Source of the DNA: Pontibacter sp. G13
GTDB taxonomy: Bacteria > Bacteroidota > Bacteroidia > J057
Length of the DNA stretch: 64,000 nt
Assembly (NCBI RefSeq): GCF_031851795.1
Contig: NZ_CP134696.1
Coordinates: forward strand, 5,332,001 to 5,396,000
Direction: 5' to 3'
The position numbers and the translations under genes were made by a program. Below the pieces are notes generated by a model. The model searched no databases. It was not told where the DNA came from and saw only the letters and a program-made list of their open reading frames with translations. Within the stretch, counting starts at the first letter, position 1. Each line of letters begins with the position of its first letter. Shown piece after piece: positions 32,657-41,355 of the stretch.

Positions 32657-33505
32657 TTACTCATCCTCTTGCTTGGGATACAAGCGCTCGAAACCCAGAT
32701 ATACCGCTTTGTGCAAGATCGTGGCGTGATTTTCGGTCAAGATAGGCTCGTAATGAACTTCTAGCGATGGATTCTCAGAATTTCGCATGGCTTCCACAAG
32801 TTTGTCCGCCACCTCATGCATGACTGGATGCTCTTCCCCAAGCGACACAAATACCCGTTTGTTCAATTCTGGGTGGGATTGGAAATACGTCGGCATTTCT
32901 GGGACAAGAGACTGATCATCCCACCAGAGGGAAGGGCTGATAATGAAATATTGCTCGAAAAGATCGGGCTTGCGCATCAAGACTTCGGTGGCCAACAAGC
33001 CCCCCATGCTTTGTCCGATAAGCGTTCTGGGAGCAGTGGTCCTGAGTTTTTGCGTGATATGGGGCTGGAGCTCTTCCTCGATGAATTGCATGAATGCCGC
33101 CGAACCTCCGCTCGTGGGCATTTCTTCGAGATCCAGCTTATTTTTACTGGGATAGGTGAAATCGCGATACCGATCCACATTTTCGATTCCAACTACGATC
33201 ATTTTGGGCGCAATCTCATACATGTTCAGGAATTGCATGAGCCCTGCGATATGTGGGAAATCCTCGTGCTTGGAACCGTCCAGCAAATAGACCACGGGGT
33301 AGGTTGCTGCTGAATCTACTTGATATCCTGCTGGTAGGTAGTAGTTGAGGTACCGTTTTTCGCCGAGTGCCGTGGATTGGATGCTGTCCCGTAGGCCGAT
33401 GGTGGCTGTTTGGTTGACGGGGCAATCTTGAGGGTTGTCTGAAGCCGTAGGTTGGCAACTTACGAGTATTCCTACTGCGAATAGGAACAAGAGAGATCTG
33501 TGCAT
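32657..33505 (-). CDS. lipoprotein esterase, Fes/IroE-like alpha/beta hydrolase
   Basis: 282 residues from the ATG at 33505, which gives a lipoprotein signal ending ILVSC (Cys17). The hydrolase domain has VVYLLDGS near the start, the nucleophile elbow G-Q-S166-M-G-G and a following PSLWWDD. The His of the triad is probably in ENHATI near the C-terminus. The family includes enterobactin/salmochelin esterases and other carboxylesterases (esterase D/putative esterase). Cell-envelope location suggests action on imported or surface esters; siderophore cleavage is possible given feoAB in the window, but the distance makes this weak. Confidence 0.85.
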   Translation of the reverse strand: MHRSLLFLFAVGILVSCQPTASDNPQDCPVNQTATIGLRDSIQSTALGEKRYLNYYLPAGYQVDSAATYPVVYLLDGSKHEDFPHIAGLMQFLNMYEIAPKMIVVGIENVDRYRDFTYPSKNKLDLEEMPTSGGSAAFMQFIEEELQPHITQKLRTTAPRTLIGQSMGGLLATEVLMRKPDLFEQYFIISPSLWWDDQSLVPEMPTYFQSHPELNKRVFVSLGEEHPVMHEVADKLVEAMRNSENPSLEVHYEPILTENHATILHKAVYLGFERLYPKQEDE

Positions 33506-33734
33506 CTGTACGTTCGTTTGGCTTATTCGAAATCTGGACAATTTAAGCATGTGGTATGATTATTTGGTCCGAATAAATCTGCGAAAGTTGCAGAAAAGGA
33601 ACGGGGTTAGGCTGCTAGCCATTCATACATGAAAGAAGGAAATTAAGGATTTGAAAGTGCCCAAAAAGTCTCGGGATGAACTTTCATCCACATGATCTGT
33701 TGGGAGGGTATTTGAGGAATCCTAATAAATTGCC

Positions 33735-34754
33735 ATGCCTAAAGAGATGAAAGCAGCGGTAGCCAGAGCGTTTGGGGCCCCGCTAGATGTGTGCGGAGTG
33801 GACCGGCCTGCTGTACAGCCCGGCAAAATCGTGGTCAAGGTGGAAGCGAGCGGAGTGTGTCATACCGACCTGCATGCAGTGGAAGGGGACTGGCCCGTGA
33901 AGCCCAATCCGCCTTTTATCCCCGGCCATGAAGGGGTGGGATATGTGGCGGAAGTAGGGCAAGGAGTCACTGCTGTGAAGGAAGGCGATCGAGTGGGAAT
34001 TCCTTGGTTGCATACCGCTTGTGGTCATTGCAGGCATTGCCTCGGTGGTTGGGAAACCCTCTGTGGCGAGCAGCAAAATACGGGTTACAGCGTGAATGGT
34101 GGCTTTGCGGAATATGTCTTGGCAGATCCCAACTATGTGGGGCACTTGCCGGATGGGCTCGAATTTGCTCCTGCGGCTCCCATTCTTTGTGCAGGGGTGA
34201 CGGTTTACAAGGGCTTGAAAGAGACCGAAGCCAAACCCGGGCAGACAGTCGTGGTCTCCGGAATCGGGGGCCTGGGGCATTTGGCAGTCCAATATGCCCG
34301 TGCGATGGGGATGCATGTCATTGCAGTGGATATTGCGGATGATAAGCTAGAACTAGCCAAGCAACTCGGCGCAGAGATGGTGATCAATGCGCTCAAGACT
34401 GATCCCATCGCAGAAGTGCAAGCGGTGGGAGGTGCCGAAGGCGTGCTCGTGACAGCCGTCGGACGAGAATCCTTTTCACAGGGGGTCGGCATGCTGGCTC
34501 GTGGAGGTACCATGAGTTTGGTTGGTCTTCCTCCGGGGGATTTCCCGCTGCCAATTTTCGATACGGTCCTTTCCCGAAAGACGATCCGTGGGTCCATTGT
34601 CGGCACCCGTCTCGATCTGGCTGAATCGCTGCAATTTGCAGCTGAGGGCAAGGTCGCAAGTCATTATTCGATGGATAAAATGGATCATATCAACGCGATT
34701 TTCGATCGGATGCGAGCAGGGGCGATCACTGGACGAATCGTAATGACGATCTAG
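33735..34754 (+). CDS. adhP: zinc-dependent alcohol dehydrogenase
   Basis: 339 residues, a full-length class of the medium-chain dehydrogenases. Catalytic zinc ligands are C42, H65 and C152; the structural zinc site is C96, C99, C102 and C110 in ACGHCRHC and LC. The nucleotide-binding loop G176-I-G-G-L-G181 followed by acidic D near IAVDIADD indicates NAD use. It resembles AdhP/ADH1-type enzymes converting primary alcohols and aldehydes. It stands alone on the plus strand. Confidence 0.93.
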   Translation: MPKEMKAAVARAFGAPLDVCGVDRPAVQPGKIVVKVEASGVCHTDLHAVEGDWPVKPNPPFIPGHEGVGYVAEVGQGVTAVKEGDRVGIPWLHTACGHCRHCLGGWETLCGEQQNTGYSVNGGFAEYVLADPNYVGHLPDGLEFAPAAPILCAGVTVYKGLKETEAKPGQTVVVSGIGGLGHLAVQYARAMGMHVIAVDIADDKLELAKQLGAEMVINALKTDPIAEVQAVGGAEGVLVTAVGRESFSQGVGMLARGGTMSLVGLPPGDFPLPIFDTVLSRKTIRGSIVGTRLDLAESLQFAAEGKVASHYSMDKMDHINAIFDRMRAGAITGRIVMTI

Positions 34755-34897
34755 AAGCAATAGGGAGCTTTTGGGGGAATCATCGGCTAAAGTTGTCACA
34801 TCTAGGTCCGATGCAGGAATCCGGGAGAATTGGATTTCCCCTTTTCGGAAAAGTTGGATTTCTTATCTTACCGTATTACCCCAACGAATTCACATTC

Positions 34898-35371
34898 ATG
34901 AAGCAATTGCTCCTACTCCTCGGATTGACCGTTTTCTTGCTGCCAAGCGCCACCCTTCAGGCCCAAAACCGCTATACCAAACCTGAATTGCAGGCTATCT
35001 ACGGCGACATGCTGTCTGATTTGGGACTGACCCATCGGATCGATAGCGATGGAGATGTGCAATTTGTATTTCGTGAGCGAACCTATTTCATTGGAATCAG
35101 CGATTCTGACCCGCATTTTTTCCGGATTGCGTTGTTCAACGTCTGGCCCATCGAAAGCGCAGCGGAGATGGCCGATGCACGCACTGCGATCGATCGAGTC
35201 AATGGTGAACTCAAGGTCGCCAAAATCTATACAGTGGAAAATGGCAATGGTCCTGATGTCTGGATTTCGGTGGAGATGTTTGTGGAGGAACCGACACAGG
35301 TGTCTTCCCAGCTCAAGCGTTGTCTAGAGGTGATGGATGAGGCCGTGAGGAAGTTTATTAGTCTGATGTAG
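34898..35371 (+). CDS. secreted YbjN-like small protein
   Basis: 157 residues from the ATG at 34898; the longer frame from 34793 has no signal. The signal peptide (KQLLLLLGLTVFLLPSATLQAQ) is clear. The mature domain, with DGDVQFVFRERTYFIGI and a C-terminal helix SQLKRCLEVMDEAVRKFI, resembles the YbjN / type III secretion chaperone-like fold. Function unknown. A shared terminator follows. Confidence 0.65.
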   Translation: MKQLLLLLGLTVFLLPSATLQAQNRYTKPELQAIYGDMLSDLGLTHRIDSDGDVQFVFRERTYFIGISDSDPHFFRIALFNVWPIESAAEMADARTAIDRVNGELKVAKIYTVENGNGPDVWISVEMFVEEPTQVSSQLKRCLEVMDEAVRKFISLM

Positions 35372-35401
35372 GAGATTCAATTGGCTCCAACCCCAAAAAA
35401 T

Positions 35402-35436
35402 ATCGCCCTACCTCCTAGATCAGGAGGTAGGGCGAT
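35402..35436. terminator. bidirectional terminator
   Basis: A perfect 15-bp stem (ATCGCCCTACCTCCT at 35402-35416, complement at 35422-35436) with loop AGATC. On the minus strand it is followed by ATTTTTTGGGG, so it mainly serves the PKD protein gene, and on the plus strand by TTTAAT. Confidence 0.88.
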
Positions 35437-35505
35437 TTAATGGGAATGGCCATTCTCGGAAGGAATGAGTCGATTCATGTCGCAATGAGGTTCCCCCACA
35501 GCCGC

Positions 35506-37455
35506 TTATTTGATGATCTGTACCTTTCTGGTCATCCGGCCAGATGGACCACTCACTTCCAACAGATAAACTCCGGCCGCTATTTCTGCCAAGTTGACCG
35601 ATGTCTTCCAATCCGTTTGTGGCGCGGTTTCCATTCCACTAACCAAGACGGCTCCTCGGATATCCATCAATTTCCATGCGACAGGAGCCGGGGTAGGTTG
35701 AGTGAACTCAATGTGGAGCTGATCCTTGGTGGGGTTGGGGTACGTCTTCAGTTGGCGGCCATCTAAGCTTTGGTTTAGGGAGAGGGTTTGCGAGGCAACC
35801 AAATGTATGTCGAGATCTGAGGCAGGATCTAGGACGATTTCGACAAAAGCAGCATCGTCAGACGCTTGGGTATCCCCGTAGTACGTCGCCTCATACATGC
35901 TCATCAGGGGAGATGATGGGGATAGTTTGGCCAAGAGTAGATATTCTCCCGTTTTGGAAACTTCGAACTCATAATTGCCTTGGGAGACCTTCGCCGAATC
36001 TGCGAGTTCCAGACTTGGTGTTGCCTGATAAAGAAACACCATGCCTTCGTCTATTAGGTTGCCCCCTGCATAAACCTTTCCACTCAGGGTAGTGGTTACG
36101 TTCACAGTATCGCAAATCGTGGAGACGCAATGACCAAGCGTATCGTAGGTGGTAAGACACACTTCATGGACTCCAACGCCATTGAACTGCACAGGGAATA
36201 CGCTGTTGTAATGACCCGAATGAAAAGGACTATAGCCATTGACGACCGATAGCTGGTGCTTCAGGGTAGAAGAAACATTTCCCATCAAATCGGGCGTGAA
36301 GATGTAGGCACCGGGTCCTGTTTGTGTGGAATTAATCCCCGTCAGGCAATTGCCGGAATTCGTTTCTACCAACATTGGGAAGGCACTGCTGGAACATCCA
36401 GAAGCTGTCGTGATATCCAATGTCACAGTATATGCCCCGGGTGATGCGTACTGATGAACTGGAGATTTCTGGGTGCTGGTATTGCCATCCCCAAAGTCCC
36501 ACAGCCAACTTACAACGGGGGTATCCGTTGCTGCCATACCGTAGAAATACACCCACTCATTAGGTGCCCGATGGAACCTGATCGCAGTTTGGCATTCGGT
36601 GGTGCCACCTCCAACAAATTGCCGAGTATAGGTCTGTGAGCAGTTTTGTGCTGTGTCGGTATAGGTCATGGTGATCAGGTATGTGTCGGCCACTGCATAT
36701 TGATGGTTGGCTTCCACTCCGCTTGCAGTTGTACCATCTCCAAAATCCCAGTGGATATCCCCTAGATTTGAAGACCAGAAATAATCAGAGAGGCAACTGA
36801 CTGCGTTTTGGGTTGAAATCATCCCAAACCATAGGTCACAATTCAATACCGGTGAATCAGAGATGTTTACTGAATCTCCATAGGTGTCGGTACATCCCGT
36901 TACCGGATCAGTGACAGTCAATTGAACCCAATAAGTACCTCCCGCAAACAAATGGATAGGATTTTGAAGATTCGAAGTGCTACCATCTCCAAAATCCCAA
37001 CTATGGATTTTATGTTCGGTAGACACGTTGCCGAATGATCCAAAACGTAAAATGTAGTTCGTATGCCGAATATATGAGAATGCATACGCACATGGACTGG
37101 GATCATCACATACCATCACCGTACCATAATGGTGGTCGTATTTGGAGGTGATTGTGAAAGTATCCGAAAGAATGGACTGTGTACAGGGGTCCAAATAGTC
37201 ATACCAGACCCGTGTGCCAGATGGGTTGTAGTCCACGAGAATCCCAGTATGATGGTACAAAACATGGTTGATCGGTTGGGAAATAACTTGGGTTACGGTG
37301 CTTCCGCCTATTTCAATGTAAAAAGTGGCGTTTTCTCCGTGAACGAATTGTCCAGAGGGAGTCAGGAATTCAAGTACGACGTTTGCGGCATGTGTGGAGA
37401 TCTGGGCTCCCACTAACCATAGCATCGTCAAGATCGGTAAAACATAACGATTCAT
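35506..37455 (-). CDS. secreted multi-PKD protein with type IX sorting domain
   Basis: 649 residues with an N-terminal signal peptide. At least three PKD domains carry the hallmark WDFGDG (in HSWDFGDGSTS, HWDFGDGTTAS and WLWDFGDGNTS). A region at about 440-560 has an SdrD-B-like/carboxypeptidase-regulatory-like beta domain (LSGKVYAGGNLIDEG). The C-terminal 80 residues are a Por secretion tail: LKTYPNPTKDQLHIEF, then GVYLLEVSG and a basic end TRKVQIIK. It should be exported by the type IX system and attached to or released from the surface. No catalytic domain is visible, so binding or adhesion is likely. Confidence 0.9.
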   Translation of the reverse strand: MNRYVLPILTMLWLVGAQISTHAANVVLEFLTPSGQFVHGENATFYIEIGGSTVTQVISQPINHVLYHHTGILVDYNPSGTRVWYDYLDPCTQSILSDTFTITSKYDHHYGTVMVCDDPSPCAYAFSYIRHTNYILRFGSFGNVSTEHKIHSWDFGDGSTSNLQNPIHLFAGGTYWVQLTVTDPVTGCTDTYGDSVNISDSPVLNCDLWFGMISTQNAVSCLSDYFWSSNLGDIHWDFGDGTTASGVEANHQYAVADTYLITMTYTDTAQNCSQTYTRQFVGGGTTECQTAIRFHRAPNEWVYFYGMAATDTPVVSWLWDFGDGNTSTQKSPVHQYASPGAYTVTLDITTASGCSSSAFPMLVETNSGNCLTGINSTQTGPGAYIFTPDLMGNVSSTLKHQLSVVNGYSPFHSGHYNSVFPVQFNGVGVHEVCLTTYDTLGHCVSTICDTVNVTTTLSGKVYAGGNLIDEGMVFLYQATPSLELADSAKVSQGNYEFEVSKTGEYLLLAKLSPSSPLMSMYEATYYGDTQASDDAAFVEIVLDPASDLDIHLVASQTLSLNQSLDGRQLKTYPNPTKDQLHIEFTQPTPAPVAWKLMDIRGAVLVSGMETAPQTDWKTSVNLAEIAAGVYLLEVSGPSGRMTRKVQIIK

Positions 37456-37667
37456 GGATGATAAAGAATAAAGATGAATTTCAAGATGGATGGTATCTGG
37501 TAGTTGCGGACTTATAGATAAAAGGATGCTGGTACGATTAGCTATATATTATGTGGTTTTGTTTTGAAAAGATCCTTATTTATTTTTTTAGTGCCAAAAA
37601 TTTTTAAAAAACGTAATAATTGAACCATTTAAATGGGTAAGGAAATTCGCATGTAGCCTAAAATGAA

Positions 37668-37699
37668 AACCGAGAACATGCATAGGCACATCCTCGGTT
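37668..37699 (-). terminator. terminator of the CoA-transferase operon
   Basis: AACCGAG at 37668-37674 pairs with CTCGGTT at 37693-37699. On the minus strand the stem is followed by TTCATTTTA, 24 bp past the stop of the subunit B gene. The rest of 37456-37722 is AT-rich and gene-free. Confidence 0.6.
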
Positions 37700-37722
37700 A
37701 TTTTCGTCTCAGTGGAAATGAA

Positions 37723-38376
37723 TTAAAGCTGAATCTCCGGAATCTCTCCTTCGACGATCAGGCGTCCCTCGGTCGCTTGGACGATTTCTTCCACGGATAC
37801 GCCCGGAGCTCGTTCCAGCAGCTTGAATCCGTCTGGGGTTACATCCATAACGGCGAGGTTGGTCACTACTTTCTTCACACAGCCAACCCCTGTCAGCGGC
37901 AGGGTGCATTGACGAAGAAGCTTAGATTCTCCGCGCTTGTTGGTGTGCATCATGGCCACGATGATATTGTCGGCAGAAGCCACCAAATCCATTGCACCTC
38001 CCATGCCTTTGACCATTTTGCCGGGGATCTTCCAGTTGGCGATATCGCCCTGATCAGACACCTCCATGGCACCCAAAACGGTCAGTTGGATATGCTTGCC
38101 GCGGATCATGGCAAAACTCGTAGCGGAATCAAAAATCGACGCGCCGGGGAGGGAGGTGATAGTTTGCTTCCCTGCATTGATGAGGTCCGCATCCTCCTCG
38201 CCTTCGTAGGGAAATGGTCCCATGCCGAGGATTCCGTTTTCGGATTGGAAGACGACATTGATGTCTTCCGGAACGTAATTGGCGATCAGGGTAGGAATCC
38301 CAATCCCCAAGTTGATATACCAGCCATCCTGCAATTCCTTCGAAATGCGTTTGGCAATTCCATTTTTGTCTAGCAT
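37723..38376 (-). CDS. scoB: 3-oxoacid CoA-transferase, subunit B
   Basis: 217 residues. The active-site glutamate is E46 in the conserved SENGILGMGP. Near the N-terminus INLGIGIPTLIANYVP and later SVTVLGAMEVSDQGDIANW-type motifs match bacterial SCOT/AtoA subunits. With subunit A it moves CoA from succinyl-CoA (or another acyl-CoA) to acetoacetate or a related 3-oxo acid. It follows subunit A after 17 bp in the same operon. Confidence 0.94.
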   Translation of the reverse strand: MLDKNGIAKRISKELQDGWYINLGIGIPTLIANYVPEDINVVFQSENGILGMGPFPYEGEEDADLINAGKQTITSLPGASIFDSATSFAMIRGKHIQLTVLGAMEVSDQGDIANWKIPGKMVKGMGGAMDLVASADNIIVAMMHTNKRGESKLLRQCTLPLTGVGCVKKVVTNLAVMDVTPDGFKLLERAPGVSVEEIVQATEGRLIVEGEIPEIQL

Positions 38377-38393
38377 GATTTCGGGATTGGGGG

Positions 38394-39092
38394 TTAGGAG
38401 CGAGTTCTGACAGTGCGTTGCTCGATGCGTTTTTCGTAATCTTTCCCTTGGAAAATTCGCTGGACGAAGATCCCCGGGGTATGGATGAAGTTGGGGTCAA
38501 GCTCTCCCGGTTCCACCAATTCCTCGACCTCGGCAATCGTGATTTTGCCTGCCATGGCCATGAGTGGATTGAAGTTACGCGCCGTGCCTTTGTAGATTAG
38601 GTTGCCGAATCGGTCTCCTTTCCAAGCTTTGACGATAGCGAAATCTGCTGTGAGCGCATGCTCCAAGATGTGTGGCTTCCCGTCGAAGTAGCGCACCTCC
38701 TTGCCTGCTCCCACTTCCGTACCGTAACCTGCGGGGGTGAAGAATGCAGGAACTCCGCTTCCACCCGCTTGGCATCTTGCTGCCAGAGAGCCTTGCGGGA
38801 TCAAGTCCACTTCCAATTCACCAGACAGCATCTGGCGTTCGAATTCGGCATTTTCGCCGACATAGGAGGAGATCATTTTCCGGATTTGGCGCTTCTGGAG
38901 AAGCAATCCCAATCCAAAGTCATCTACCCCGGCATTGTTGGAGATGCAGGTAAGGCCTGTCACTCCTGCATCCACCAAGGCTTGGATGCTGTTTTCTGGA
39001 ATGCCGCACAACCCGAATCCCCCGAGCATGAGGGTCATGTTGTCCTCGATTCCTTGTATGGCCGCTTTTGCGTCTTGTACGACTTTATTCAT
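38394..39092 (-). CDS. scoA: 3-oxoacid CoA-transferase, subunit A
   Basis: 232 residues, standard for the subunit. The CoA-binding loop appears as [12 protein letters not shown], followed by [17 protein letters not shown] and [13 protein letters not shown]. First gene of the two-gene operon. Together with subunit B it would activate ketone bodies for entry into central metabolism in the cytoplasm. Confidence 0.95.
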   Translation of the reverse strand: MNKVVQDAKAAIQGIEDNMTLMLGGFGLCGIPENSIQALVDAGVTGLTCISNNAGVDDFGLGLLLQKRQIRKMISSYVGENAEFERQMLSGELEVDLIPQGSLAARCQAGGSGVPAFFTPAGYGTEVGAGKEVRYFDGKPHILEHALTADFAIVKAWKGDRFGNLIYKGTARNFNPLMAMAGKITIAEVEELVEPGELDPNFIHTPGIFVQRIFQGKDYEKRIEQRTVRTRS

Positions 39093-39276
39093 AAATCGCG
39101 GTAATAGAAGGTCTTTATGATTGAATCTTCACTCGATTCTAGCCCTCGGATCATCTGGAAGGTCCGAGATCAAATGGAAACTTACCAAATTTTCGGGAAA
39201 ATGCGCCACGATTTTCCCCAATGGTCCACATCTCTTCCGGGGTGGAAATAATTGACATCGCATCCGTTTTTGGTAA

Positions 39277-39352
39277 TGCAACATTGTTGCAAATAATTGT
39301 GCAACAATGTTGCATGAATCGGAAGTGTGTTTATATTTGCAACACTGTTGCA
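39277..39352 (+). promoter_or_regulatory. promoter with three 7-1-7 operator palindromes
   Basis: Three copies of TGCAACANTGTTGCA lie at 39277-39291 (N=T), 39300-39314 (N=A) and 39338-39352 (N=C). A perfect Bacteroidota promoter overlaps them: TTG at 39310-39312, 19 bp, TATATTTG at 39332-39339. Copy 2 covers the -33 element and copy 3 the -7 box, the arrangement of a repressor. A 7-1-7 inverted repeat is the usual format of Fur-family regulators (Fur, Zur), which is why a metal-responsive repressor is suspected. The gene controlled starts at 39371. Confidence 0.85.
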
Positions 39353-39370
39353 CACTTTTAAAAAATCCCC

Positions 39371-39775
39371 ATGTTTCAAAACCGACTGTTCAACGCGTTT
39401 CTGGCTGTTGCCCTCATGTTCTCCGTCTCTGCTTGTGACGAAGACGAAACAGCTTCCATCACCATTACTTTCGAGCACCCAACTGCTGGTGAGATCGTAG
39501 AAGATGCTTCTGACGTGGAAATTCACATCCATGCTGAAGGAGTAGATGGAGGCGAAGTAGACGACATGGAAGTGGTCCTTCACCCAGAAGGAAATGTAGA
39601 TGACAAAATCATCGACTTTGACGAGCATACACATGCTGAGTCCTACGAATTCATCGAAAAGGTAGACCTGTCCAGCTACCCAAGCGGTACCACTTTCCAC
39701 TTGGAAGTCAACATCTGTGGAGACCACGATTGCGAGCTGTCCAAGTCTGAAGATATCGAATTTTCAATCATGTAG
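39371..39775 (+). CDS. His/Asp-rich lipoprotein, probably metal-regulated
   Basis: 134 residues. Signal peptide with lipobox SVSAC (Cys22), then an Ig-like beta domain (ITITFEHPTAGEIVEDASDVEIHIH region). It is very acidic and has recurrent His/Asp clusters: IHIHAEG, DEHTHAES, ICGDHDCEL. These could bind divalent metal ions. The promoter carries three Fur-family-shaped operators, and a strong terminator follows, so it is a single regulated transcript. No established family name can be given with certainty; a surface metal scavenger or partner of a TonB-dependent receptor elsewhere is an inference. Confidence 0.8.
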   Translation: MFQNRLFNAFLAVALMFSVSACDEDETASITITFEHPTAGEIVEDASDVEIHIHAEGVDGGEVDDMEVVLHPEGNVDDKIIDFDEHTHAESYEFIEKVDLSSYPSGTTFHLEVNICGDHDCELSKSEDIEFSIM

Positions 39776-39845
39776 CTTTGAACTACCACTGGGCCAATGC
39801 TCCCAAAGCTTTATTGGCCAGGGTATGGAAATTTAGGTTTAATTG

Positions 39846-39875
39846 AAGAGATGCGCTTGGCGCATCTCTTTTATT
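39846..39875 (+). terminator. strong terminator after the lipoprotein gene
   Basis: AAGAGATGCGC (39846-39856) and GCGCATCTCTT (39860-39870) form a perfect 11-bp stem with a TTG loop, followed by TTATTTTTG. Confidence 0.9.
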
Positions 39876-39910
39876 TTTGGGGTCCTGAGTTGCCTGTTTG
39901 CCAGCGAATC

Positions 39911-40489
39911 TCAACCGAGGTTTGCGCCAATTTGAGTGAGCTTGTCCAACCATTTTTTCCGAAATACTGCTGTCGAATCCTTGATCGGAGCGATATAGGT
40001 GACTTTGACGGGTTTCACACCGCAAAATTCAAGCGTCCCTTTTTTGAACTGCTTGATGGCGGGACTTCCCATGATGAAGCGGTTGTACCAGCCTGGACTA
40101 TCAGCAGTCACCACGATCCGGGCGGTTTTGCCTTTGAGGAGCTTTTTGGGGAGGGGCTTTCCCTCGATGGGGAGATATGTGATCCCCGGCAGGAAAGTCC
40201 GGTCGATAAACCCTTTCAGGATGGCTGGTGTGCTGTACCACCACATCGGGAAAAACCAGACCAGATGATCCGCTGCCTTGATTGCTTCGATAGCGTTTTT
40301 GAGATCGGGCTCCAGCTCGGTACGCTGGCGATAGCCGAATCGAAGGTTGGGATCAAATGTCAGTTCCGAGAGGTTGATTTGGGTGATTTCGACGGACTGA
40401 GACTCCGCGCCTTTTCGATAGGCTTCTGCCAATGCGAAATTGAAGCTCTCCTTGTCTGGGTGTCCGTTGATGATCAGTATGTTCTTCAT
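39911..40489 (-). CDS. NAD(P)H quinone reductase-like flavodoxin-fold protein
   Basis: 192 residues. The flavin-phosphate-binding start is ILIINGHPDKESFNFALAEA, and the conserved FFPMWWYSTPAILKGFIDR and GKTARIVVTADSP follow, as in the NQO1/MdaB/KefF flavodoxin_2 family. It would reduce quinones or related electrophiles using NAD(P)H in the cytoplasm. The Crp/Fnr regulator gene lies 56 bp upstream on the same strand. Confidence 0.9.
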   Translation of the reverse strand: MKNILIINGHPDKESFNFALAEAYRKGAESQSVEITQINLSELTFDPNLRFGYRQRTELEPDLKNAIEAIKAADHLVWFFPMWWYSTPAILKGFIDRTFLPGITYLPIEGKPLPKKLLKGKTARIVVTADSPGWYNRFIMGSPAIKQFKKGTLEFCGVKPVKVTYIAPIKDSTAVFRKKWLDKLTQIGANLG

Positions 40490-40545
40490 GCTGGGGTTTT
40501 AGGACAAATGACGACCAAATGCCCCAGTGCAGAAAGGACATTTGT

Positions 40546-41121
40546 CTAATTTCGGATGGAGCCTCGAATTCGACTCAAATGTCGCTGAGTGACCCCGATG
40601 TAGGAGGCCAGATGATTCAGGGGGATCAGATGAAGATACTCTGGGTGATTCTCGATGAGGTCTCGATATCGCGACTCAGAGCTTTTTTGCTGCAACTGGA
40701 AAATGCGCGCCTCCATGGCAATGAATTCCTGTTCGGCCATGAACTTGAAGAATCGGAGGAAATTGACGCTGGAATTCTCCAGGCGGTGAATCTCTGATTT
40801 GGAGATCACCAAAAGCTCCGTAGGCGAGATGGCTTGGAGATATTCGCTGGTGGGTTTCTGCGAAATGAAGGAGGAATAGGCTGCCAGAAAGCCATCTTGA
40901 AACCTAAAGCAATACGTGACTTCCTCCCCAGAAAGTGTGTGATAGTAGGATCGTACGACCCCCGAAACCACAAATGCCACCTCCTGACAGACCATTCCGG
41001 CTTGGATGAGGTAATCCCCCCGATTCAAATGTCTGGGAGAGGCGATTCTGACCATTTCCTCGATTTCGGATTCGGTCAATAAGTCAAATTGGGACAGGAA
41101 GTTTCGGAAGCTGGATTTCAT
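40546..41121 (-). CDS. Crp/Fnr family transcriptional regulator
   Basis: 191 residues. The N-terminal cyclic-nucleotide-binding-like fold includes LNRGDYLIQAGMVCQEVAFVVSGVVRSYY, and the C-terminal helix-turn-helix reads IPLNHLASYIGVTQRHLSRIRG. No Cys cluster for an iron-sulfur centre, so it is not Fnr proper. This type is common in Bacteroidota, and neighbours are usual targets; the quinone reductase gene just downstream on the same strand is a candidate. Confidence 0.9.
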   Translation of the reverse strand: MKSSFRNFLSQFDLLTESEIEEMVRIASPRHLNRGDYLIQAGMVCQEVAFVVSGVVRSYYHTLSGEEVTYCFRFQDGFLAAYSSFISQKPTSEYLQAISPTELLVISKSEIHRLENSSVNFLRFFKFMAEQEFIAMEARIFQLQQKSSESRYRDLIENHPEYLHLIPLNHLASYIGVTQRHLSRIRGSIRN

Positions 41122-41160
41122 CTGAGAGATTCCTTTGGGTTAAAGGTAATGAATCTCTGG

Positions 41161-41344
41161 GTGCGGATGACATGTGCGGCGTGAAGGCTCCGAAGTGGCC
41201 GCCCCTAGGCGGAGTCGGGGATCTGGAGACGGCGATATATCGTCTCCAGATCCCCGACCGAGTGCCAACGAGCACGCAGGAGCCTGACCCGGCGAACCCA
41301 TTGCCCAGTGCCACCCACGATCCCAAGCTCGCCGGGACACGCCC
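41161..41344 (-). repeat. intergenic structured repeat, copy C
   Basis: On the minus strand it begins GGGCGTGTCCCGGCG (41344-41330) and ends TTCACGCCGCACATGTCATC. It contains CGCCGGGTCAGGCT and a perfect 18-bp hairpin: arm 41214-41231, loop GCGATATAT at 41232-41240, arm 41241-41258. The loop differs from that of copy A at two positions, while the stem has changed in pairs. Confidence 0.88.
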
Positions 41345-41355
41345 CAATCATCGCC

